Assembly (NCBI GenBank): GCA_963971425.1
Contig: OZ020524.1
Location: forward strand, 4,435,773 to 4,499,772
DNA: 64,000 bases
Reading direction: 5' to 3'
Source of the DNA: Bryoerythrophyllum caledonicum
Lineage: Eukaryota > Streptophyta > Bryopsida > Pottiales > Pottiaceae
The notes beneath the pieces were generated by a model. The model saw only the letters and a list, made by a program, of their open reading frames with translations. It was not told where the DNA came from and made no database searches. Positions within the stretch are counted from its first letter, which is position 1. Each line of letters opens with the position of its first letter. A program made the translations under genes and the position numbers. Positions 44,624 through 56,054 of this stretch are shown here, piece by piece.

Positions 44624-45079
44624 ATGCAGAGCACCTCAAGTCCAAGAGAGAGCAAGTTCAGTAGCACTCGAGGTGCAGACAGAATTCTAGTATCTAGGCT
44701 ATGGAGTGCACTCGCAAGAAATCAGACGCTCCACATCAAGCACGAGATTCATGTATCATTCACGGACTCGGCTTCGGGGTATGAGCGCCTCCGCTTTGCG
44801 CTTCTGGGCAGCAAGTGGTTCCCCGAGCGACCTTTAGGAATCCTGCTGTGGAGTGCGCTCCATGTGCTGCTCGTCGTGGGTATTGCTTCTCTCCTGCTCC
44901 CGGCTTCGGCGATCATGATTTTTGAAGGACTGGTAGTGGACGCCTTGGTTATCTGTATGGACGGTCGAGGTGCTGCTACTTCTAAAAATGTCAAAGCTTG
45001 TTGGGGGTTCCCTGTTTGGAGATCGGTGGGCAGGTGGTGTGAGGAGGTTGTGCACTTGCACGACACCTTTGTCGTGTAG
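44624..45079 (+). CDS. MP-5, MP family protein with a leader-derived N-terminus
   Basis: A 151-codon frame starts at ATG 44624 inside what is leader in other copies. It reads STRGADRILVSRLWSALARN before entering the family core (HEIHVSFTDSASGYERL, RFALLGSKWFP, one hydrophobic region, WRSVGRWCEEVVHLHDTFVV). The join comes from a 2-base deletion relative to MP-2 (CAAGCACGAG against CAAGCATGCGAG). That deletion puts the family ATG at 44701 out of frame. It may encode a protein with a new N-terminus, or be a recent pseudogene. Confidence 0.5.
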   Translation: MQSTSSPRESKFSSTRGADRILVSRLWSALARNQTLHIKHEIHVSFTDSASGYERLRFALLGSKWFPERPLGILLWSALHVLLVVGIASLLLPASAIMIFEGLVVDALVICMDGRGAATSKNVKACWGFPVWRSVGRWCEEVVHLHDTFVV

Positions 45080-45568
45080 TTGTTTTCACTTGCAGTTGGG
45101 ATTTTTCTATTTGTTACTTTTAGGTTCAGTGATTCGATGTTTGGTGCCGTGTCTGTACACATCATATTAGAGACTCAGGTCTTGACAGGAAAGTAAGTGA
45201 ATTTAGACTTCAAGACATCCGAGGTAGCTAGCTCTTATATGTTACTAGCAGTAGACATGAGTGGGCCATGACTTGTGCAAACATGAAGGGTTTCTATTAA
45301 ACACGAGTTTTCATGGTAGAGTCTACATTTTGGGGTACCGATGCTGTATCATTTTACTGAGTGTGCATTACTCTTTTCTCTCGAGTTTGCAACTCTCTGA
45401 ACAAAATGGATCTTTTTCTAAAGCATGGATTCATGTATATTCTGGTTTTTTTCACCAGTTTTTCTCAATGGACCCTATCTTGTGTTTATCAGAGTTAAAG
45501 ACATGCGTGTGCAGTTTCGCAGTCCTGTTACACTTCTGAAAATGAGCATTCGAGTGGATTTAGGGATG
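45080..45568 (+). repeat. Cassette tail after MP-5, left part
   Basis: It begins like the MP-2 tail. About 45100-45510 is then unlike the other tails, and the family sequence resumes at 'gcagtttcgcagtcctgttacac'-type sequence before the second Tc1-like element. No gene. Confidence 0.4.
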
Positions 45569-45570
45569 TA

Positions 45571-47270
45571 CAGTCCCCGGCAATATGTCTTGTAACCTGA
45601 CATGCATTCTCACAGTCCACACATTGTGACGTTTGGGTTTGTAAATTACATCACACAAATGATGTTAGCACGATATTGCAAGATCTGGGTAGATTAGACC
45701 TATCCAGATAAGTGATGATTCACGAACTTCCAAAAATAGAAACTTCATGAATGAACACGTTCAGTTCGTGAAGTTGCTTGGTTACTTAAGAGAATACATG
45801 TTAGTGATAGAATCACTAGAGAGGACAGATTTCAGTGATTTCTATGTTGCATTTGTGGTTGTGAGGATTGGCTTGAGTGAACCCAATGTTCTGGTGGTTG
45901 ATTTGAGTACTCATTACCTAGACGTTTTGGTAGTAAAGCTTTCAAATTTGCTGTAGTTGTGTGTATGCAACATTGTTAGTCACTCTGACTTCAAGAATTG
46001 TGTCCAATTTAGTGTGTGACTCTTCATTGACACTATGACTGGGAAGTACTTGACTGAAGTAGAACAAGCCACGATAGTTGGGATGAGTAAAGGTGGCATG
46101 TCTATGACTCAAATTTGAGCCGAAGTTGGGAGACCAAAAGCTACAGTTTCAAGAGTTCTAAAGAGGTATCATGAACGTGGCACATTGGGACCTGCAGACA
46201 AGTGCGGAAGACCACGGAAATTGACGGATGCTGACGTGCGATTTCTCAAACGGGAGCTTGTGAAGAATCGTCGTGTACCTCTTGCTGAACTTGCAGGTAA
46301 TGTCTACACAAGTTGGTGTCAGGACCTTGCGGAAAGAGTTGCATGAACTTGGCATTAACAATCGTATAGCAGTTAAGAAACCGTTTCTTAACGTTAAACA
46401 TAGGGCAGAGAGGTTGGCCTTTGCAAGAGAATACTTGGATTGGACAGTTGAAGATTGGAATAACGTCATTTGGACTGATGAGGCATCTTTTGAAGTTGGC
46501 AAGCATTCACGTACAATTCGTGTATGGCGAACTGCTTATGAAAAGTATCAATGGGACTGCTTAGCGCCCACTTTTAAATCTGGGAGGACTTCAATTATGG
46601 TATGGGGTGCTATTACTGGCTCTAGCAAGTGTTATTTGGTGTTAACTCCTTCAGAAAAACGTATTGCTGAAGATTTTGTAGAGGTAGTGTATGAGTCTAC
46701 ACTACAACATTATTACTACCACCATGACAACTATGAGTGCTTCATTTTGATGGAAGATGGTGCACCAGTACATCGCAACAGTCTTTCAAAACTTTGGAGG
46801 GAAGAAGTTGGAATAAGGAAACTTAAGTGGCCAGCAAACTCACCTGATCTCAATCTTTTAGAGAATTTATGGAAGCAATGCAAAAATCAAGTACAACTTA
46901 AAAATCGGCCAAGGAACAAAGACGAAATGTGGGCTTCAGTGAATAGGGCATGGGAAAATATATCTCAAGAGGCTATTAGCAAGCTTATTTCCACAATGCC
47001 AGATCGAATGCGAGCTGTTGTGCAAGCTCGTGGTGGTAGTACTCGATGGTAGGGGGTACATGACTTTGGTGCAGTTTAGTGGATAATTTGTAGCAAGAGA
47101 GATGGAATTGTTGTTGCAGTAGGCTTCTACAAGCTAGTAGCTTTCCAATGATATGCTGAATGCTTGTTGTTATTCTAAAATTGTGAAGTTCTATATATTT
47201 ATTTTTTCTCCTGTGAGTGTGTGTCGGAAACCAAAAGTCCAAAGGTTACAAGACATATTGCCGGGGACTG
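45571..47270 (+). mobile_element. Tc1-like DNA transposon, copy 2
   Basis: Perfect 28-base terminal inverted repeats begin CAGTCCCCGGCAATATGTCT, with TA at both ends (45569-45570 and 47271-47272). It is 1700 bp long with one transposase gene forward. The flanks rejoin into normal cassette tail. The perfect inverted repeats suggest a recent insertion. It is a different family from the element at 39063. Confidence 0.92.
46035..47052 (+). pseudogene. Tc1-like transposase (DD34E), nearly intact
   Basis: From ATG 46035 it reads a helix-turn-helix region (VGRPKATVSRVLKRYHERG) and a GRPRK motif. From about 46300 a long open frame holds the catalytic triad: D in VIWTDEASF, D in ILMEDGAPVH and E in SPDLNLLENLW, with 34 residues between the last two. 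The end is MRAVVQARGGSTRW. There is one TGA at 46116-46118 and one single-base frame change near 46300. Only these two lesions separate it from a full frame of about 339 codons. Confidence 0.85.
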
Positions 47271-47272
47271 TA

Positions 47273-47535
47273 CATAGCCTTCACATTGACAGTCGAATAA
47301 ACACATTGTAGTGCTTCGGAAAACTGGGGTTAGGCACTAATTTCGCATATGGTGAGTGAAGCTCGAGTTCAAAGTTCAAGGGGTCCGTGTAGAGATTTTC
47401 TGCTACATTTGTGAAGGCAGCGTCAGGAGACTGGATTCAGGGATTCCGGTAGCCTTTGAATGCAAAGTCGAAGAAAGACATCTTAGCGTTCTGGAAATTA
47501 GGTGTAGTCTGGAAGTTCCGCGCTGCTGATCAAGG
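47273..47535 (+). repeat. Cassette tail after MP-5, right part
   Basis: Matches the last repeat unit of the tail before REX in the other cassettes. No gene. Confidence 0.5.
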
Positions 47536-47636
47536 ATGCCAGGTGACGGAGCCGCTCCGACATAAAGTGGACTCCGACTCCGACGGCTACATCTCGGCGT
47601 CGGAGCTGCACCACCGCGTGCTGGAGAAGAAGAAGC
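47536..47636 (+). pseudogene. REX-3 N-terminal part, split by Copia-3
   Basis: This short piece encodes a canonical EF-hand loop, DSDSDGYISASE, followed by LHHRVLEKKK. It has the best-preserved loop of all copies. It is interrupted by Copia-3 at the GAAGC target and continues at 52965. Confidence 0.65.
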
Positions 47637-47809
47637 TGTTGAATTCTCCTGCGTCTTCCTTCCATCAACTGCTGTAGCACTGTAGCATTGTAGCATCTGT
47701 AACTTCATTCATCTTGACTTTCGGAACTGTGTATAATCAGGGCGATGCCCTTCATAATCCATGCAGTATTAACACACGTTTGTGTCGCTTGTTCTTGATG
47801 AGTCCAACA
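47637..47809 (+). repeat. Copia-3 5' LTR
   Basis: Starts TGTTGAATTCTCC and ends GAGTCCAACA. 173 bases, with one extra copy of an 8-base repeat compared with the 3' LTR. Confidence 0.9.
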
Positions 47810-48099
47810 TGGTATTAGAGCGATTAGACAGATGATCAGAGTTTTTAGACTAGACTAGAACAACATTGACTGGTAGTGTAGCCTTGGTCCTACCCAAACA
47901 AAGCAAGAGAGAAATAGTTACAGAAAAGAGAGAACGTAGACATGACAAAAAGCTTAGTGATCAGAGAGACAGACAAGCTAAAAGGCTTGTCTAACTATCA
48001 CATATGGAGTACCAAGAATGGAGCGATCTTGAGATCGAAGAGACTCTGGAGTCTCACTGAAAACGAGTGTACACTAGCACCTGATCCGTAGATAGTCGA

Positions 48100-51000
48100 T
48101 GTCAATCAGGAGCTAGATGAGGAACTAGAAAGGAGAAAGGCAATAGCCTATGAGCTCATATTGATGTCTGTATCTGATGAGGTTATTGAACTGATTGTAG
48201 AATGCATTGACCCGGCTGGCGCTTGGAGGACACTACGTGAACAGTATCAATCTGGTGATCAGTCGCTGATACTCACACTCACCAGTCAGCTCACCAACAT
48301 GAAGATGCAAGAAGGAGGCTCAATAGAAGATTACCTGAGAAGAATCGCTTGATTAACATGGGAGAGAGCATCACAAACATGAGCATGAAACCAGTGGTGC
48401 TCAATGGACTTCCGCGCTCATATGATAGTACTATACAAAACTTGGCACAACAAGATCCAGACATGACGTTTGACTGCCTCAGCTCTAAACTTATGTCTGA
48501 GTTTTACAGGAGAGAGCACAAGAATCTTCTTCATGGAGATGACGAAGCTTTGTCTGCTACATTCAAGAAACAGACAAGTACGTCCCATGGTAACCAGGCG
48601 CAAGGCTACCAAGGTCGAGGACGAGGGCGTTGGGGCCGTGGGAGGAGTCGTTATCATCAAGGACGAGGCAACTGGTACTTTGCTGGAGCAAACTCCCAGT
48701 CGCTAGGTGTGAACGCGCAGTACAATGGGAGTTGCGGCTCTATTCCAACACGAGGAACTCCAGGTCGATGGTCACCATACGATAGTGGACGAGGAAGCTT
48801 TCTCTGTTACAACTGCGGCATTCCCGGGCATTTTGCACGCAACTGCAACATGCCACCTGCACCAACGACACCTGAAGTTTTCGCAAATTCGGCCGAAATG
48901 TTTGATGATTATTACGGATATTACAACCAACACGGCAATGGCCCTTGGTATTTTGACAGTGGTGCCACAAGTCATATTGCAGCTGATACACAGAAATTAG
49001 ATGCACAACCAAGTTCTTCAAGAAATAGTCATGATGTCAAGACAGGTGGTGGTGAATCTCACCCTGTGAGAGGCACCGGCTCTTCCACTTTGCATACCAA
49101 CAGTGGTGAAATAAAGTTGACAAATGTTCGCTATGTGCCTAGTATGAAGAAAAACCTTATTTCGGTCGGATCCATTGCAGATTCAGGGCATGTCATTATA
49201 TTCACAGCTTCTCATTGCTATGTTTATGACAAAAATCACCCCACTATCATACTTGCAGCAGGATCTAGAGACCCGACAAACGGTTTATATTGTTTTCATG
49301 GGAACATACAGGCACATTCAGTAGAAGTAAATGATACTGCAAAGCTGTGGCACAAACGATTAGGTCACTTAAGCTACGCCGGCTTGAAACTATTATCATC
49401 CTCACATGAAGTAGAAGGTATACCAACTATTGATTGCACAAATCGAATTTGCGAATGCTGCCTTGTTGGACGACAACATCGAGAGCGCTTCCCACGAAAA
49501 TCAGATACAAGGTCATCAAAACCAGGGTAGCAAGTACATACGGACGTCATTGGACCTATGCCTCATATGTCTCTTGGAGGATCACAATATGCTCTTGTAT
49601 TTACTGATGACTTCTCACGCAAGAGTTGGATTTATTTTTTGCGACACAAAAGCGAAACTTTCAGCAAATTCCGTATCTTCAGAAGCATGCTTGAACAACA
49701 GACAGGGAATAAACTCAAGAATTTGAGATCTGATCGTGGTGGTGAATATTTATCTCAACTATTCATTGAATATTGCAACCACGCAGGCATTCAACGTGGA
49801 CTTACTCAAGCACTCACTCTACAATAGAATGGCGCAATAGAATAATTATGGAACGTGCAAGGAGCTTAGCAGCTGACGCAACTTTACCAACATATTTATG
49901 GAGTGAGGCGTTGGCAACAACCACATATCTCATTAATAGGAGCCCAACTCGAGCCAACTCTGGAACCCCGCCAGAAAATAAATTTGCAGGTACCAAATCT
50001 ATTTTCAGGTACCAAATCTGACCTTCATCATCTTAAGATATTTGGTTGTCTGGCATATGTCCACGTTCCCAAGGAAGACAAAAACAAACTTGACAGCAAG
50101 ACACAGAGGTGTCTATTTGTAGGATATGACCTTGAAACTAAAGCTTACAGACTTTATGACCCAAGATGGCGCAAGATTATCTTAAGCAGAGACGTCATCT
50201 TTGATGAAGGGAAGGTTGGATACCATCACCTTGACCAAGCACAGGTAGAGACCACGTCAATCTATGACATAGGACCACCATCCCATACAATTCCCACTGA
50301 CGCACCAGACATGCACACGCTTGAAGTCAGAACGATAGTCAATACAAGTCATGCCCACACTAATGCATGGCAAGAATCAATTAATGCGGGGGGCATGGAG
50401 ATAGACTCAATGAACACTGAGATCAGTCCCGGCGACCTAAGCTGCAATCTGCCTAGCATGGGAGGGCTTCTTTACGGGGAGGGTGGGTACCCCGAGGGTA
50501 TCAAGCCCATGGGAGGGACACATGAACTCCAGCCCCAAAACCCCATCGAGCTCCATGCAACCCCGAGACCCGGCTTATTGGAGGGAGCCGCGGCAGTACC
50601 TCATCTTGTGGCACCATTGTCAACCTTGCAGGTCGATCATCAGATTAATTCTCCTCGCCGCAGCTTCAGAGATCGGAGACCTTCAGTAAAATTGAAAGAC
50701 TTCTGGACACTTGCGGCGGAAACACCTTCAGAACCCCAAACCTACGATGAGGCAATTCAAAACAGTGAATGGCGAACAACTATTGACCGCAAAACAGGCT
50801 CAGTCTTAAAGAACAACACTTGGGAAATAATTGATCGTCCAGTGCACAAGAAGCCTATCACAGCAAAATGGCTTTTCAAACTCAAGTAGACAGGAAATAT
50901 CATCAAATGCAAGGCACGTATTGTTGCACGCGGATTTCAGCAGCGTGAAGGAATCGACTATCATGAAATTTTTGCCCCTGTCGTTTGTTGGTCCACTATT

Positions 51001-52250
51001 CGGACAGTCCTATCATTGGCCACCAAGAACAACTGGTCCATATATCAGATGGACGTCGTAACTGCATTCCTGAATGGACATTTAAAAGAAGAAGTTATCA
51101 TGGAAATCCCTCCCGGTTTTCCATCTGCCAATGATCCTCGCAAAGTATGTCGCTTGAAGAAGGCACTTTACGGACTGAAACAAGCATCCAAAGCATGGGG
51201 TGATGAAGTTGACGCATGGATGCGTAAACAAGGCCTCACACGTAGTGCACACGATCCCAATCTTTACTATGCAACTATCGATGGCAATCGCGTCATACTA
51301 CTTCTATACGTCGACAATCTTCTCATCACGGGCAACAACGCAGTTGAAATCGACCGTTTACGAGATGCTTTCTATAGAGACTACGACATGACAGATTTAG
51401 GTCTGGCTCGAATATACCTCAATGCTGAACTCACACGAACTCAGGCTGGAATCTTTCTCACTCAGAGAAACTACATCACACATCTACTCAAGAGATTCAA
51501 CATGTCCCACTACAACCCTTGCCGCCTTCCCATGGATCCTAACCTTCAACTACAACGACACACTAATACAAGTCCTGTAGACACTTATCTCTACCGTTCA
51601 CTTGTTGGCAGCCTCATTTATTTAACAAACACCAGGCCTGATGTATGTTATGCGGTCAGCACCATCTCTCGCTACATGGATGCTCCTGAAGAAGCTCACT
51701 ATCAAGCTGCCAAAAAGATCCTACGTTATCTCCAAGGGACAATCGATTATGGCCTCTTCCTACCTGTAGGAAATTCAGATAGTTATTACACCTATAGCGA
51801 TGCTGACTGGGGCCAAGATTTTGATACCAGAAAATCGACATCATGAATACTACACAAAATCGGTAATGCAAGCATCGCATGGAGCAGCAAACTTCAACCA
51901 ACAGTTTCCTTATCTAGTACAGAGGCTGAATATCGTGTCCTCACCGATGCTGCAAAAGATATCATTTACTATCATAGACTTCTCAGGGAACTTGGATTTG
52001 ATCATGATCAGCCAACACAACTACTAAGCGACAATGAATCATGTATAAAACTAGCTCAAAATCCAGTTCAACATTCCCGTACCAAACACATAGATATTCC
52101 GCAACATTTTATTTGAGAAGCATCTCACAATGGAGAAGTACAAGTCCTGCATATTCCCACCACCCTCCAACAGGCTAATTTTCTGACCAAACGAGTGGCA
52201 TACTCGAAATTCATTGCCAACCGAACTAGTGCAGGCATCCTTTCTTCCGC
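48100..52250 (+). pseudogene. Copia-3 gag-pol region (fossil)
   Basis: Gag with CCHC knuckle (CYNCGIPGHFARNC near 48805), protease (WYFDSGATSHI), integrase (LWHKRLGHLSYAGL; LRSDRGGEY), reverse transcriptase (ALYGLKQASKAW; LLYVDNLLITG) and RNase H (YSDADWGQDF) follow in Copia order. It is broken. Confidence 0.85.
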
Positions 52251-52794
52251 ATCTAACCCTACAGCCTATCCTTGATCCACTGAGGAGTATACCAGCCATC
52301 AACCCACAATGCTCGCTTAGTCTTCTTATGTCGAAAGTCCGGTGCTCTTGGATTGCTCTTTGCTGCGCGGTTATCATACCACTGAGTCGGATCCTCAAAA
52401 TACGACAACCAACAAGACTCCGTCGAAGTCTCCTCGTCCACACGTCCCTCCTGCATCACGACCTCTTCCTCTTCATATGCCCTGCCACCTTCCATCTCCT
52501 CCAACCGCCTGGCCCTAAACATCCAGAACCAACAAGTATCCAACACCCAATCCCAAAACCGACGCATCAGCAGACCGCACTCCCACATCATCAAAAGAAT
52601 AATCTGCGCCTGCACCCACCAAACCCTCGTTATTATTCATTTCGACATTCCTCCTACAACTCAAGAAAGAACCACTCACCGTAGAAAGCCGCTCTATCTG
52701 CTCCCACAAGGTCATCGCAGTTCCTAATGCTCGTCGCTGCACCCTCACCATCCCTCTTGAAGTGGCAAATTATGAAGTCGCAGTCGAGGGAGGG

Positions 52795-52959
52795 TGTTGA
52801 ATTCTCCTGCGTCTTCCTCCCATCAACCACTGTAGCACTGTAGCATCTGTAACTTCATTCATCTTGACTTCCGGAACTGTATATAATCAGGGCGATGCCC
52901 TTCATAATCCATGCAGTGTTAACACACGTTTGTGTCGCTTGTTCTTGATGAGTCCAACA
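52795..52959 (+). repeat. Copia-3 3' LTR
   Basis: Pairs with 47637-47809 and is preceded by the purine tract GTCGAGGGAGGG. Confidence 0.9.
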
Positions 52960-52964
52960 GAAGC

Positions 52965-53285
52965 GGTCCTGCAAACCAGAGGTCACGAGAGGTGCGTATT
53001 TCGACTTCTGCGGGACGGAAGCGATCGTGCACCCTCCAGGCCCCCAACTCTCGTCTCACCTCGCGCGACCTGCAGGACCTGGTGCGATGGGTGATTGCGG
53101 ACGGCGAGAACCCCAAGTGGGTGTTCGTGAAGAACACGCCGCTGGTGAGGAAGGTGGTGATAGTGCACGTGCCCGCGTACTTGCAGAGCCTGACGCGATG
53201 GTGCGGCGCGCCGCGCCGAATCGCGGGAGGTGCGGGTGTGGAGGCCCTATTGAGAAGACGACGAAGAGAGCAGGTGGAGGAGTGA
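52965..53285 (+). pseudogene. REX-3 continuation after Copia-3
   Basis: It reads VTRGAYFDFCGTEAIVHPPG, then frames matching LTSRDLQDLVRWVIADGENP and WVFVKNTPLVRKVVIVHVP. It ends before the exonuclease catalytic domain. Frame changes are present, so it is not functional. Confidence 0.65.
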
Positions 53286-53969
53286 TCGGGAGCATAGTGT
53301 AAGTCGCCAGAATTGGCCGTCTCTTGTTCTTCCTGCTGCTCGCGAGAATCAAGCATCACCTCTTCCTTCCTGCGGGAGTCAACTATCATCTCTTCGTTCT
53401 GCTTGCGAGAATGAGCCATCTGAACCAGGCAAGTTCAGAACCAGGCAGTCTGAGAAAGCAGAGCACCTCAAGTGCAGAACAGAGCAAGTTTTGTGACGTT
53501 CAATCAAGATGATCATGGTTACAATTGTAGTAGTGGATGTTTTGGAGAAATTTGTTATCCTTTTCATTCAGGGGATGGGAGCATTTGCAGTAGCGAACTT
53601 GTATGATAATGGGATCGCATATGGAGCATTCCATCCAGAGTTTTAGATTCCTTGCAATCTCAAAGACGGAGCATAGTCGTTTTTATGATTTTGGAGTCTG
53701 AATACAGTGTGAGAAATACATTCTCGTGGAGAATCTTCTAGTCGAATTTTCAGGCTTGAGATTAGACTCAAGGCTTTCGAGTTTAAGTGCAGACAGAGTT
53801 TTGTCGAAGAAGAAGATTTCAGGGGTTCAAGAAAATCTAAGGTTGGTCACGAATTTTGCACGGTTCGAGTTCAGAGTTGAGGACATCTCAAAGGAGGCTA
53901 TTTGTGTGTAAATTTTTCTGTAAATGAAAATAAGTTTTGAATTGAACTCGGGCATGACAATAATCGCTT
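53286..53969 (+). other. Chimeric junction: REX end, leader piece and tail piece
   Basis: After the REX fragment comes unique sequence. A short leader-like block ('aaccaggcagtctgagaaagcagagcacctcaagt'-type) follows near 53430, then a tail segment from about 53520 ('gaaatttgttatcctttt'). The order differs from normal cassettes, indicating unequal recombination between units. No gene. Confidence 0.5.
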
Positions 53970-54258
53970 CGGTCCACGAGCGCCTCCGCTTCGCACTTCT
54001 TTAGGCAACAGCAAGTGGTTCCCCAAGGTGCCTGTAGGAATCTTGGTCTGGAGTGCACTCCATGCGCTGCTCGTCGTGGGCGGCGCTTCTTACACGCTCC
54101 TTGCTTCGGCGATGGCGATTGTGGCGGTACTGTTTTCGGTCTCTCTCATGGTCTATGCGATCCTAATCTGCATGCCTCTGGTGTTTTTTCTAGTGTTTGC
54201 ACCTTTGATACTTGCTTTCAATCGAAAGACTAGATGTTTCGGGGGTATTTGTGTGTAA
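53970..54258 (+). pseudogene. MP-6, 5'-truncated MP family fragment
   Basis: It starts within the core (HERLRFALL in one frame, then extra bases shift to SKWFPKVPVGILVWSALHAL). Hydrophobic segments through FFLVFAPLILAF follow, and it ends at an unrelated tail (TRCFGGICV). The conserved N-terminus and the WCEEVVHLHDTFV end are both missing. It is fused to tail sequence upstream. Very likely a recombination relic. Confidence 0.6.
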
Positions 54259-55084
54259 TGGGAGTGTATATAGAGCCATACATGTATTTGGTATTTGCTA
54301 CTAAATGGTTTATGCTCTGAATCTGGGATTCATGTCTCATTAGAACCCCTTTCTCTGTACATCTCAAATCCATTTTAGAGATTTAATATAATTCAAAGAT
54401 TTCAAACAAACATGAGGATACACGTTGATTGATAGGAACTGCAAATTATGCACTCCATAACCAAAATATTACCAATGTTTCAGTCCCTTTTGTGAGCTTA
54501 GTAAACTTTGCTGTGTATTTGTAACTTGTGGTTCCTGCCACTCACAGCCTGGTCTCTTTAGACAACTCATGTGCATCAATCAACTGAGGCAGGTTACGAG
54601 CTCTTGAAGCCGATTGTGATTTATTTAGAATGCGAGTCTAGACTCTTTGTAGATTCTCATGATTCTAGTGCGATGGGATTTGAGCAAGGAGAAGAATCTC
54701 CGGTTTTGTACCGACGTGAATTAACTCAGTTTCATTCTTGCATTAACACAAGGTTCCATTCTTGCATCTGCTGTGAAGATCAAGTATGTTAATCAAGTGA
54801 AGTCAAAGTCTGCTGATCCACTGAACCCAGGGAAGAAAATGAATCATTTTCCCTACGTCAAACACTATTATAATCTTTTAATTAAGAAATTTTGTGAGTA
54901 TGTTACTATGTAAACTTGTCGTAATTGAGATTCTATGGTCAAACCTAGAAATAAAAGTGTTTGTTTCCTTTCTTACTCATCGCACTAAAATTAACTGTTT
55001 CGAAGTGTTTTTCGTGTGCAATTGTGTACAAAATTCGGGGTTGATCTGGCGAAACATCAGACTTTCCGCTCGAGCATTGTATTT
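54259..55084. other. Spacer with a dispersed repeat
   Basis: No gene. The stretch 54796-55030 is related to the right part of the TTAA-flanked element at 18481 and, inverted, to the interior of the MITE at 6083. Confidence 0.45.
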
Positions 55085-55504
55085 ATAGTGCACGCAATAC
55101 TTCTCCGAGCTAAAGGAACTCCAGCTTTACAGGTATTTTATTCTCAACAGTGCACTATTGATATGTCAAATCTTTCTCCTAAACAGTGCACTATATGTGC
55201 TGATCACTTAAACCCCATTGATAAGATAAATCTTTCTCCTTCGACCTCACATTCATTGCAGAGGATGATAAACATGTTCCGTTCCGACTCGCCGAACTAG
55301 CTTCGACGAAGTACGAGAGAACCATTCCGGGAATGATCTTCACTTAGTCGGCAAGCAATTGTCGGAGTCACCGAACACACAGATGCACGTTGACGTGAAC
55401 GTGAAAGGCACAAGTTCGAATATCAGGCAGCCTGAGAGAGCAGAGCGCCTCAAGTTCAAGTTCAGCGGCATTCGTGGTGCAGACAGAATTCTAGTATCTA
55501 GGCT
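55085..55504 (+). promoter_or_regulatory. Promoter and leader of MP-7
   Basis: Close match to the MP-3 upstream region, here without the MITEs. It contains the full leader with ATGCACGTTGACGTGAACG at 55383. Confidence 0.45.
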
Positions 55505-55628
55505 ATGGAGTGCACTCGCAAGAGATCCGGCGCTCCACATCAAACGTACGAGATTCATGTATCATTTCCCAACTCAGGCGTCCGATCAACCGCTTCGGTG
55601 CACGAGCGCCTCCGCTTCGCGCTTGTAG
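55383..55628 (+). other. Leader frame overlapping the MP-7 start
   Basis: An 81-codon frame from ATG 55383 runs through the leader and about 120 bases past the MP-7 start in another frame (MHVDVNVKGTSSNIRQPE, then GADRILVSRLWSALARDP). Parts of this frame are conserved in other copies. It may be a regulatory upstream ORF or chance conservation forced by the MP frame. Confidence 0.3.
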
Positions 55629-55693
55629 GCAACAGCAAGTGGTTTCCCAAGGTGCCTTTGGGGATCCTGGTCTGGAGTGCGCTCCATGCGCTG
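55505..55693 (+). pseudogene. MP-7 N-terminal part, split by Copia-4
   Basis: Reads MECTRKRSGAPHQTYEIHVS, FPNSGVRSTASVHERLRFAL, VGNSKWFPK and GILVWSALHAL, then enters Copia-4. It is the partner of MP-3. The remainder of the gene lies at 62652. Confidence 0.75.
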
Positions 55694-56054
55694 TGTTGTA
55701 AATATGAGTTTCAGATGGGAAAAGAAACAAGTGTCATGAGGCAAAACACACACTAGAGATTGTCACTCAACGGTATCTGTATTGCATGGCATCAACTGCA
55801 GGAACTGAGTACAATCAGACTTCACTCTTCTGATGAGAAGAGTCATGTGTTTCACTCTTCTAAATGCCTTGGAAAACATCCTCTCTTGCTTCCCCTAAAT
55901 AGTAGTCAGGCAGGTGTGAAACGACCTAACAAACTAACAAACTAACAGATCATGATGCTTCCGTTGAGGATGTTTTCCACATCATAATATTTGCTCCCCA
56001 GCGTGTCGCTCCACGTCGGTTGAGCTCCAGCGTTACGTCTCCATATCTTCAACA
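55694..56054 (-). repeat. Copia-4 3' LTR
   Basis: 361 bases with TG..CA ends, pairing with 62291-62651. Confidence 0.9.

Larger units (their letters stand above)
47637..52959 (+). mobile_element. Copia-3, broken Ty1/Copia element
   Basis: Two LTRs, an initiator-Met type primer site (TGGTATTAGAGC at 47810), gag with a zinc knuckle, then protease, integrase, reverse transcriptase and RNase H pieces in Copia order. A purine tract lies before the 3' LTR. The 5-bp duplication GAAGC flanks it (47632-47636 and 52960-52964). The LTRs differ by about six substitutions and one 8-base indel, so it is younger than Copia-1. It is broken in about five places. Confidence 0.9.

Noticed and set aside
45740-45960. 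Forward frame of 69 codons within the second Tc1-like element (MNEHVQFVKLL...)
   Set aside because: It lies between the terminal repeat and the transposase start and has no recognisable domain. It is treated as transposon 5' sequence.
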